Shown: positions 1 through 4,678 of the stretch, piece by piece
How positions within the stretch are numbered: the stretch's first letter is position 1
Layout: each line of letters starts with the position of its first letter
From: Ardenticatenaceae bacterium
GTDB taxonomy: Bacteria > Chloroflexota > Anaerolineae > Promineifilales > Promineifilaceae
Reading direction: 5' to 3'
DNA: 15,052 nucleotides
Assembly (NCBI GenBank): GCA_020634495.1
Contig: JACKBR010000080.1
Coordinates: forward strand, 1-15,052
The notes under the pieces: generated by a model
Told to the model about the DNA's origin: nothing
The model's database searches: none
Seen by the model: the letters and a program-made list of their open reading frames with translations, nothing else
Position numbers and translations under genes: made by a program

Positions 1-315
1 TCGAACCAGGGCAATGGCACCACCGAAACGCCCGCTACCGCCGAACAAGGCCCGACAATTGCCGTTCAGGGCACGGTGGCGGCCATCGAAAATAATTTGC
101 TTACCGTGCAGATAGCGGATGGCACACAGGTTGAAGCGATGCTGGGGCCGCCCTGGTTCTGGTCTGAGCAGGGGATTGCGATCAGCGTGGGGGATGCCAT
201 CTCGCTGGAAGGGTTTGAATCCGCTGACCACATGGAGGTGAACTGGATCGCCAACCAGACCAGCGGTGTGACGAAGGTTTTGCGGGAGAATGGGCAGCCG
301 GTGTGGACGCAGTAA
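1..315 (+). CDS. C-terminal part of a hypothetical beta-domain protein (5' end outside window)
   Basis: The reading frame is open from the first base to a TAA at 313-315, so this is the last 104 residues of a longer protein. An inner GTG at 76 is possible, but the frame continues upstream and I treat it as internal. The visible part starts with a low-complexity Ser/Thr/Asn/Gln/Gly/Pro/Glu linker (about residues 1-20). A compact domain follows, with alternating short strands (VQGTVAAIENNLLTVQIADG), a GPPWFWSEQG turn and a final QPVWTQ. The pattern looks like a small OB-fold-like or other beta-barrel module on the end of a surface or periplasmic protein. I do not recognise the family with certainty and assign no function. 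The final Gln codon and stop (CAGTAA) are the first bases of the 15-bp repeat array that follows, so the true C-terminus may have been remodelled by the repeat. Confidence 0.6.
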   Translation, partial: SNQGNGTTETPATAEQGPTIAVQGTVAAIENNLLTVQIADGTQVEAMLGPPWFWSEQGIAISVGDAISLEGFESADHMEVNWIANQTSGVTKVLRENGQPVWTQ

Positions 316-413
316 TCAGTGGGTCAGTAATTAGTAGGTCAGTAATCAGTAGGTCAGTATTCAGTGATGGGGTTCTGTTGACTGAATACTGATTTACTGG
401 TCACTGATTACTG
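310..413. repeat. 15-bp CAGTAATCAGTRGGT repeat cluster between convergent genes, with inverted arm
   Basis: Four direct 15-bp units occupy 310-324, 325-339, 340-354 and 355-369 (consensus CAGTAATCAGTRGGT). After a short spacer, 381-413 carries the same motif inverted (ACTGAATACTGAT and ACTGATTACTG types), so the transcript can fold into a long imperfect hairpin. The cluster lies between two convergent genes and contains both of their stop codons (TAA 313-315; TGA read on the minus strand at 403-401). There is no clear U-tract, so it is not a canonical intrinsic terminator, although a bidirectional terminator role is plausible. Confidence 0.85.
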
Positions 414-1282
414 AAATGCGCCGACTCCCAACCAAGAATCGCCTTCTTCCGGCTGCTGCCCCAGCGGTATTGGCCCAGACCGCCTGCCTGCTGGATGACG
501 CGATGGCAGGGGATGAGGTAGCCGACGGGATTGTTGCTGGTGGCGGTGCCTACGGCGCGGGACGCTTTGGGATTGCCAATCATCTGGGCGACGGTGCCGT
601 AGGAAACGGCCGTTCCCGCCGGAATCTTTAGCAAGGCCTGCCACACCTGAATTTGAAAGTTGGTGCCTTTGAGGTAGAGGGGGAGAGACGGCCGTTCTTC
701 TACATCGCTCAGGTTGAAAATTGGGTTGATAAACGGCCGTGTTGCCGCATCATCTTCCACAAACTCGGCCTGGGGCCAGTTGGCTTTTAGCTCCGCCAGC
801 GTGGCCTGGCGATCTCCATTGGCCACAAATTGTAGGCCGCAGATGCCACGCTCGGTTAGGGCAATGAGGCATTCGCCAAAGGGCGACTCGTGGAAACCGT
901 ATTGAATCGTTAGTCCGGCTCCCTTTTGCTTGAACTCGCCAGGAGTGATGGCCTCATGGGTCACGAAAAGATCGTGCAGGCGGCTGGGGCTGGAAAGCCC
1001 GGCTTCGTAGGTGGTGTCCAGAATGGATTGCGATTCGGCGAGCAGCTTTTTGGCGTGCTGGATGGTGAGGAATTGCAAAAAGCGCTTGGGGCTGGTGCCC
1101 GCCCAGCGGCTAAACAGACGCTGAAAATGATAGTCGCTTAGGCCCACGTGCGCAGCAATTTCTGCCAGGGTGGGCTGTGCCTGAAAGTTTTCTTCTAAAT
1201 AGTGGATGGCGGCTTCGATACGGCCGTAATCGGCCGACAGCTCGGCAGCTGAAATTTCTGCAAATGATGGTTCTGCAAACAT
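401..1282 (-). CDS. Ada-like protein: AraC-type HTH fused to O6-alkylguanine-DNA methyltransferase
   Basis: This 293-residue protein combines a DNA-binding regulator with a suicidal DNA-repair domain that takes the alkyl group from O6-alkylguanine onto a cysteine. Residues about 20-118 form the AraC double helix-turn-helix (TLAEIAAHVGLSDYHFQRLF, then a second HTH around 88-117). Residues about 123-200 resemble the ribonuclease-like N-domain of Ogt/MGMT. Residues about 205-290 are the catalytic domain: the RAVGTATSNNP DNA-binding helix at 242-252, the PCHRV motif with acceptor Cys259, and a GGLGQYRWG finish. The N-terminal Ada zinc/phosphotriester domain (about 80 residues) is absent, so it cannot sense methylphosphotriesters as E. 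coli Ada does. ATG at 1282 is supported by GGAGG at 1290-1294 (complement). A 22-bp palindrome lies just upstream. The last residues (FSNQ-stop) are encoded by the neighbouring 15-bp repeat. Confidence 0.93.
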   Translation of the reverse strand: MFAEPSFAEISAAELSADYGRIEAAIHYLEENFQAQPTLAEIAAHVGLSDYHFQRLFSRWAGTSPKRFLQFLTIQHAKKLLAESQSILDTTYEAGLSSPSRLHDLFVTHEAITPGEFKQKGAGLTIQYGFHESPFGECLIALTERGICGLQFVANGDRQATLAELKANWPQAEFVEDDAATRPFINPIFNLSDVEERPSLPLYLKGTNFQIQVWQALLKIPAGTAVSYGTVAQMIGNPKASRAVGTATSNNPVGYLIPCHRVIQQAGGLGQYRWGSSRKKAILGWESAHFSNQ

Positions 1283-1301
1283 GGGTGTGCCTCCAAAAGT
1301 T

Positions 1302-1323
1302 GGTCAAGTTTGCAAACCTGACC
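1302..1323. promoter_or_regulatory. 22-bp palindrome upstream of the Ada-like gene, candidate operator
   Basis: The site reads GGTCA, A, GTTTGCAAAC, C, TGACC. Ten of eleven base pairs are symmetric about the centre at 1312/1313, with one mismatch (1307/1318). It begins 20 bp upstream of the ATG at 1282 and just upstream of the GGAGG ribosome site (1290-1294). Position and symmetry fit an operator for a dimeric repressor or for autoregulation by the gene's own AraC-type domain. AraC proteins more often use direct repeats, so the binder is uncertain. Confidence 0.5.
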
Positions 1324-1399
1324 GACGGTTGCCTGATTTAATGGTGGAATAATAAACGGTTGGCCCATGCTGCTCCACCCACTTCTTGCTCAATTGTGC

Positions 1400-1849
1400 C
1401 TAAAGCCAATCATCCAGGATAAAGATTTCAATTTCAGATGCGAGACGCCGCAGCTGCGTGTCGTTGCTAACCCAGGCGGTTGCTCCACTAACCAGCCCGG
1501 TAGCGACTAACAGCGCATCTGCCGGACGTAGGTTATAAAGTGCGCGCAATTGTGCTGCCCGGCGAGCGACATCTCTATTCACATCGACGATGATGAGGTT
1601 GGGAAAATTAGCCAGCAGTAATTCATACTGCCGGGCCACATCGCCGCGATTTTGCCGCCAGGGATGTACCGTTAATTCCATGATCGTGACGGAAGAAATG
1701 ACACCCTGGCAACGGCCATCAGTAATTGCTGACAAAACAACTGTGGTTAGCGGTAAATAAGTTGGGTTGGCTTCAAAATGATAGATGAAAAGAGAACTAT
1801 CGAGGGCGAGGCGGGTATGTTTGGCTAATTGTCGTCCGAGGTGTTCCAT
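1400..1849 (-). CDS. vapC: PIN-domain ribonuclease toxin (VapC-like)
   Basis: This 149-residue protein is a single PIN domain, the metal-dependent RNase fold of VapC toxins, which cleave tRNA, rRNA or mRNA when not bound by antitoxin. The four conserved acidic residues are present in order: Asp17 (LALDSSLFIYHFE), Glu58 (TIMELTVHP), Asp111 (RPADALLVATG) and Asp130 (WVSNDTQLRR). Length is normal for the family. The ATG at 1849 lies inside the 3' end of the upstream antitoxin gene (25-base overlap), so the two are translationally coupled in antitoxin-toxin order. The RNA target cannot be read from sequence. A non-toxin PIN RNase is less likely given the AbrB-type partner. The gene contains no copy of the ACGGCCGT octamer that is dense around it, but at this length that is weak evidence for transfer. 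Confidence 0.9.
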   Translation of the reverse strand: MEHLGRQLAKHTRLALDSSLFIYHFEANPTYLPLTTVVLSAITDGRCQGVISSVTIMELTVHPWRQNRGDVARQYELLLANFPNLIIVDVNRDVARRAAQLRALYNLRPADALLVATGLVSGATAWVSNDTQLRRLASEIEIFILDDWL

Positions 1850-2082
1850 GCGGCCCGTTCCTCGTTGAGATAGACGGTCGGCTCAACGTTGCGCCATACT
1901 TCTTTATGCAGACCGGCCATGTAAGTGACGTAATTTTCTGGTTTAGGCAGCAGCACAATTACATCACCTTGCACATCAACCAATAGGCGGTCACCAGCTT
2001 CTATGCCTAATTGCTTCCTGGCTGTGCTGGGGATGGCTATTTGATAACGGTTACTGACTTTGACGGAAAGGGATTCACTCAT
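1825..2082 (-). CDS. vapB: AbrB/MazE-type antitoxin (VapB-like)
   Basis: This 85-residue protein has an N-terminal swapped-hairpin AbrB/SpoVT DNA-binding domain (residues about 5-50: SVKVSNRYQIAIPSTARKQL, then GIEAGDRLLVDVQGDVIVLLP). Its polar C-terminal tail (about 51-85, YVTYMAGLHKEVWRN onward) is the kind of segment that wraps the toxin's active site. It should neutralise the PIN toxin encoded downstream and repress the operon through DNA binding. ATG at 2082 has no obvious Shine-Dalgarno sequence. The upstream region carries a candidate promoter and two copies of a 9-bp near-palindrome, described separately. Genes of this pair overlap by 25 bases. Confidence 0.88.
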   Translation of the reverse strand: MSESLSVKVSNRYQIAIPSTARKQLGIEAGDRLLVDVQGDVIVLLPKPENYVTYMAGLHKEVWRNVEPTVYLNEERAAWNTSDDN

Positions 2083-2089
2083 TTTTGCA

Positions 2090-2119
2090 CGCTTAGCAAT
2101 TATTGGATATTGCTTAGCA
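2090..2119 (-). promoter_or_regulatory. Paired 9-bp operator sites spaced 21 bp upstream of the antitoxin
   Basis: On the plus strand TGCTTAGCA lies at 2111-2119 and CGCTTAGCA at 2090-2098. The first is a perfect odd palindrome (TGCT-T-AGCA) and the second differs in one outer base. The 21-bp spacing is two helical turns, so two dimers could bind the same face. The sites cover the predicted transcription start and the region just before the antitoxin ATG at 2082. This arrangement fits autoregulation by an AbrB-type antitoxin or the toxin-antitoxin complex (inference). Confidence 0.55.
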
Positions 2120-2147
2120 TTTTAGCCGTTTTATCCAGTAAAAGCAA
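2119..2147 (-). promoter_or_regulatory. Candidate sigma70-type promoter for vapBC
   Basis: Read on the minus strand, TTGCTT (2147-2142) and TAAAAT (2124-2119) are separated by exactly 17 bp. The -10 matches 5 of 6 consensus bases and the -35 matches 3 of 6. The predicted start is near 2112, within the paired operator. The -35 lies inside the last codons of queG, so vapBC can be transcribed independently of queG, which ends 48 bp upstream. Confidence 0.45.
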
Positions 2148-3366
2148 GCTCTTGCAAAACGGCCGTATCCTCCTCCCTCACCTTCAATTCCGCCAGCGCA
2201 ACCTGCGCCGCCTCCCCGCCAATTTGCTGTAAGGCCCACACCGCATGGCCGCGAATGATCGGTTCAGGGTCAGAGAGTAAATTTGTTAGGGCGGGAACGG
2301 CCGTTTCTGACCCCCAATTCCCCGCAGCTACACAGGCATTGCGCACCAACCGCGTGTGCTTGATGCGTTTAATGGGGCTGTGAGCGAAGCGGGTGGCAAA
2401 GTTGGCATCATTGAGAGTGAGTAGGTCTAGCAAGGGTGGCGCAATCTTGTTCCAAATTGGAGATTGGAGATTGGAGATTGGAGATTGAGCTAATCTCCAA
2501 TCTCCAGTCTCTAGTCTCTGTTTTCCCCCTGGATAAAAAGCCACCTCCTCCGTTTTGTGAGCAAAGCGATTAAACGGACACACCACCTGGCAAATGTCGC
2601 AGCCGTAGACCCAGTTTTGCATAAACGGCCGTAACTCTCTCGGAATCCACCCTTTTAGCTCAATCGTCAGGTAAGAGATGCAGCGGCGGGCGTCCAGCAC
2701 GTACGGTTCGGGGAAGGCATTGGTGGGGCAGGCGTCCAGGCAGCGGTGGCAGGTGCCGCAAGAAGGCATTGGGGAGATTGGAGATTGGCGATTGGAGATT
2801 GATTCAGTCCCTAATCTCCAATCGCCAATCTCCAAAGTTGTTAAAATCTCACCCAAAAAGAAAAAAGAGCCGCGCTGTGGGGCAATGAGCATGGTGTTTT
2901 TGCCAGTAAAGCCCAATCCGGCGGCGACGGCGTGATCGCGTTCCAGGATTGCGCCGGTATCGACGTAGACCTTTGTGGCGACATCGCTGTGGTTTTCTTG
3001 CGCTTTTAGCCAGGTGGCCAATTCTTCCAGGCGTGGCGTCATCACATCGTGGTAATCCACACCCCAGGCATAGTTGGAAATGCGCCCCCGGCTGGGATCG
3101 TGGGCGATGGCCGGTGGCAGCGGCACGGTGCTGTAAGCCAGCCCCACGCAAATAATCGTCTGCACGCCGGGCAGGATGACGTTGAGGTCTTGCCGCCGCG
3201 CCAGGCGGTCTGGCCGGGCCAGGTAGCCCATCTGCCCGTGCATCTCGGCATCAATCCAGTTTAGGTAGGCATGGAGGTTGGGGCTGGGAACGGCCGTAAC
3301 CACCCCCACCATATTAAATCCCAGGGCCTGCGCCCGCTGCTCTAACTGTGGCCAAAAATCTGTCAT
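2131..3366 (-). CDS. queG: Epoxyqueuosine reductase QueG, with two in-frame repeat-encoded insertions
   Basis: This enzyme performs the last step of queuosine synthesis in tRNA, reducing epoxyqueuosine to queuosine with cobalamin and two 4Fe-4S clusters. I start it at ATG 3366 (411 residues); a TTG at 3387 would add seven residues derived from upstream repeat sequence. Numbers below are from 3366. They show the catalytic region VYVDTGAILERDHA (about 134-147), the first cluster motif CGTCHRCLDACP (about 203-214), the second CDICQVVCP (about 256-264), and a C-terminal HEAT-like segment (about 345-400). Two segments are not typical of the family: residues about 179-200, just before the first cluster, and about 283-306, just after the second. 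Both are encoded by GGAGATT heptad inverted repeats in frame, and all catalytic motifs outside them are intact. The gene is divergent from the STAS gene at 3458. Confidence 0.93.
   Translation of the reverse strand: MTDFWPQLEQRAQALGFNMVGVVTAVPSPNLHAYLNWIDAEMHGQMGYLARPDRLARRQDLNVILPGVQTIICVGLAYSTVPLPPAIAHDPSRGRISNYAWGVDYHDVMTPRLEELATWLKAQENHSDVATKVYVDTGAILERDHAVAAGLGFTGKNTMLIAPQRGSFFFLGEILTTLEIGDWRLGTESISNRQSPISPMPSCGTCHRCLDACPTNAFPEPYVLDARRCISYLTIELKGWIPRELRPFMQNWVYGCDICQVVCPFNRFAHKTEEVAFYPGGKQRLETGDWRLAQSPISNLQSPIWNKIAPPLLDLLTLNDANFATRFAHSPIKRIKHTRLVRNACVAAGNWGSETAVPALTNLLSDPEPIIRGHAVWALQQIGGEAAQVALAELKVREEDTAVLQELAFTG
2459..2519. repeat. GGAGATT heptad inverted repeat inside queG (second insertion)
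   Basis: Tandem GGAGATT units (about 2459-2486) face an inverted arm (2492-2519) across a 5-base loop. The inner 14 bp (2473-2486 with 2492-2505) pair perfectly. The outer part has G/T-type differences, so it would still pair in RNA. On the queG strand it encodes [20 protein letters not shown] and stays in frame. Three heptads make 21 bases, so the coded peptide has a seven-residue period. Confidence 0.9.
2778..2835. repeat. Heptad inverted repeat inside queG (first insertion), perfect 23-bp arms
   Basis: Arms at 2778-2800 and 2813-2835 are exact reverse complements over 23 bp, with a 12-base loop at 2801-2812. The arms are built from GGAGATT with one GGCGATT variant. The variant is matched in the opposite arm, as compensatory change or gene conversion would produce. 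On the queG strand it is read in frame as LEIGDWRL, then SISNRQSPIS, directly before the first CxxCxxC iron-sulfur motif. Confidence 0.92.
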
Positions 3367-3370
3367 GGCC

Positions 3371-3404
3371 CAATCGTAAAGCCCCAATCGTCAATCGTCA
3401 ATTG
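3371..3404. repeat. Short CAATCGT heptad repeats in the queG/STAS divergent spacer
   Basis: CAATCGT occurs at 3371, 3385 and 3392, followed by a degenerate CAATTG copy (3399-3404). The last two full copies are exactly adjacent (7-bp period). On the other strand this reads as ATTGACG heptads, similar in period and composition to the ATTGGAG heptads inside queG and trmD. It may be a small member of the same class. It lies between the queG start and the STAS-gene promoter. Confidence 0.6.
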
Positions 3405-3406
3405 CG

Positions 3407-3415
3407 TGTTATAAT
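3407..3415 (+). promoter_or_regulatory. Extended -10 promoter for the partner-switching genes
   Basis: TG at 3407-3408, one base, then a perfect TATAAT at 3410-3415 form an extended -10 element. No good -35 is visible at 16-18 bp upstream, where the sequence is CAATCGT repeats. Predicted start is near 3422, which gives a leader of about 36 bases before ATG 3458. Confidence 0.55.
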
Positions 3416-3457
3416 TTGCCCAATGCTTACTCAGAAAAAGATAGGAGGAGATATCCC

Positions 3458-3805
3458 ATGAGCGATACAGCAGTGAACGTAAGCGTAGAATCAATGAAGC
3501 GGGTGGACTTGGTGACGGTGAACGGGCGCATCGACAGCAGCAATGCGGCCCAATTTGAGAAAAGCTTAAAAGAGTTGATGGAAACTGGACGGCACAAGTT
3601 GGTGCTAAACCTGACGGGCGTTTCATATATGAGCAGCGCCGGGCTGCGAACGCTGGTTTCTGCCCTAAAAGAGTGCAAAAAGAGAAGCGGTGATGTGCGT
3701 TTGGCTGCCCCGTCTGAGCGAGTGGCGGAAGTGCTATCCCTGGCTGGCCTGGATTCGCTGTTCCAGGTTTATGATGACGATACGGCTGCGGTTGGCAGCT
3801 TTTAA
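3458..3805 (+). CDS. STAS-domain anti-sigma factor antagonist (SpoIIAA/RsbV-like)
   Basis: This 115-residue single-STAS protein would act as the phosphorylatable switch partner of the kinase encoded next. Unphosphorylated, it binds the kinase and releases the kinase's client; phosphorylated, it lets go. The fold signature runs the full length, with GRIDSSNAAQFEKSL (23-37), the KLVLNLTGVSYMSSAGLRTL stretch (47-66) and a C-terminal LAGLDSLFQVYDD. By alignment to SpoIIAA the phosphorylatable serine is Ser60, with Ser59 in place of the usual Asp before it. The start at 3458 is decided by a strong AGGAGG at 3443-3448, nine bases upstream; an earlier in-frame ATG at 3416 lacks this. A hairpin-forming repeat separates it from the kinase gene 66 bp downstream. 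Confidence 0.93.
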   Translation: MSDTAVNVSVESMKRVDLVTVNGRIDSSNAAQFEKSLKELMETGRHKLVLNLTGVSYMSSAGLRTLVSALKECKKRSGDVRLAAPSERVAEVLSLAGLDSLFQVYDDDTAAVGSF

Positions 3806-3821
3806 GTGTGCGGCCGTATTC

Positions 3822-3855
3822 GGTAAGCAGTGGCTTTAGCTGCTTACTGATTACC
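3822..3855. repeat. Hairpin-forming repeat between the STAS and kinase genes
   Basis: GTAAGCAG (3823-3830) pairs perfectly with CTGCTTAC (3840-3847) over a nine-base loop. A second imperfect pairing joins GGTAAGCAGT with ACTGATTACC (3846-3855). The wording resembles the CAGTAATCAGT gene-end family. There is no T-run after the stem, so it may be a processing or attenuation point within an operon, not a full terminator. Confidence 0.5.
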
Positions 3856-3871
3856 CCTATTTATTCCTCTA

Positions 3872-4309
3872 ATGGGTGTTAAGCACGTCCTAACCGTTCC
3901 CGGACGTTACGAAGAAATCCAAAAAATTTGCCAGTTCGTGGCGGAGGGCGCTGCCCAAAGCGGACTGGATGAAACGGCAATTTTTCACATTGAGTTAGCC
4001 TGTGACGAGGCGTGCACAAATATTATTGAGCATGCCTACGAAGGTGAAGATAAAGGCTCAATTCATATTAGCTGGCAGCTGACGGGTTCATCGTTTACCA
4101 TCACGTTTCATGACAACGGCCGTTCCTTTGATCCAAAAGCTGTACCCACACCCACCTTGCCTCCCGCTCCAGCCACTTCGCCAGACATTGATCAGGTTAA
4201 AGTGGGTGGATTGGGCATCCATTTTATGCGGCAGCTAATGGATGATGTTCAGTTTTATTTTGATGAGGATGCTGGTAATACTTTGATTTTGGTGAAGAAG
4301 AAAGCATGA
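3872..4309 (+). CDS. Anti-sigma factor-type serine kinase (RsbW/SpoIIAB-like HATPase)
   Basis: This 145-residue protein is a GHKL-fold ATPase. It would phosphorylate STAS antagonists on serine and sequester a sigma factor or other client. Motifs seen are the N box ELACDEACTNIIEHAYE (41-57, Glu46 and Asn50), the G1 box DNGRSFDP (81-88) and the G2 box VGGLGIHFMRQLMD (111-124). A proline-rich insert (91-102) lies between G1 and G2 where the ATP lid sits. Length is normal for RsbW-type kinases. ATG at 3872 has only a weak ribosome site. The gene overlaps the next STAS gene by four bases (ATGA), so translation is coupled and the second STAS is the likeliest immediate partner. No sigma-factor gene is present in the window, so the client is unknown. 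Confidence 0.92.
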   Translation: MGVKHVLTVPGRYEEIQKICQFVAEGAAQSGLDETAIFHIELACDEACTNIIEHAYEGEDKGSIHISWQLTGSSFTITFHDNGRSFDPKAVPTPTLPPAPATSPDIDQVKVGGLGIHFMRQLMDDVQFYFDEDAGNTLILVKKKA

Positions 4310-4659
4310 GCAGCATGAATATTTGGCAAGAAGCAGTTGGGGATGGCATTTGGGTTGTGGGGGTAAACGGCCGTTTAGACCAAACCCTCAACCCCACCCT
4401 GGAACAGCACCTTACAACCTTGCTAGATGATGGCCAGGCGCGGCTGATTGTAGACTTAAGCCAGGCCAACTACATCAACAGCGGCGGGCTGCGTACCCTG
4501 GTGGCTGGCTGGCGCAAAGCCCGTCAGCATGAGGGCAACCTTGTTTTGTGTGGGTTAGACGGCCGTTTGCAAGAAATATTCGGCATGGTCGGCTTTGACC
4601 AATTATTCCAAATATACCCAGATCGACAGGCCGCCCAGCAGGGTTTGGCCCAATCCTAA
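4306..4659 (+). CDS. Second STAS-domain anti-sigma factor antagonist
   Basis: This 117-residue STAS protein is paralogous in type to the one at 3458. Signature segments are VNGRLDQTLNPTLEQHL (20-36), ARLIVDLSQANYINSGGLRT (45-64) and MVGFDQLFQIYPD near the end. The predicted phosphorylation site is Ser59 in YINSGGLR, with Asn58 in place of the Asp often found there. Its start codon overlaps the stop of the kinase gene (ATGA at 4306-4309), so the two are made together. Two different STAS partners around a single kinase suggest either two inputs or one antagonist plus one scaffold or competitor. Which one the downstream phosphatase acts on is not visible from sequence. Confidence 0.92.
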   Translation: MSSMNIWQEAVGDGIWVVGVNGRLDQTLNPTLEQHLTTLLDDGQARLIVDLSQANYINSGGLRTLVAGWRKARQHEGNLVLCGLDGRLQEIFGMVGFDQLFQIYPDRQAAQQGLAQS

Positions 4660-4678
4660 ATTTGTACCATTTCATCGA

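Noticed and set aside
310..413. Classic rho-independent terminator
   Set aside because: The hairpin is long and imperfect and lacks a T-run on either strand, so only a possible terminator role is noted.
1400..2082. vapBC pair as a recent mobile insertion
   Set aside because: No flanking repeats, integrase or tRNA site. Absence of the octamer over 680 bp is compatible with chance, as other kilobase stretches here also lack it.
2678..2935. Plus-strand frame inside queG
   Set aside because: Stays open mainly because the heptad repeat has no stops in any frame; no start signal or domain.
3363..3626. Minus-strand frame spanning the STAS promoter
   Set aside because: It overlaps the STAS gene and its well-supported ribosome site, and shows no domain.
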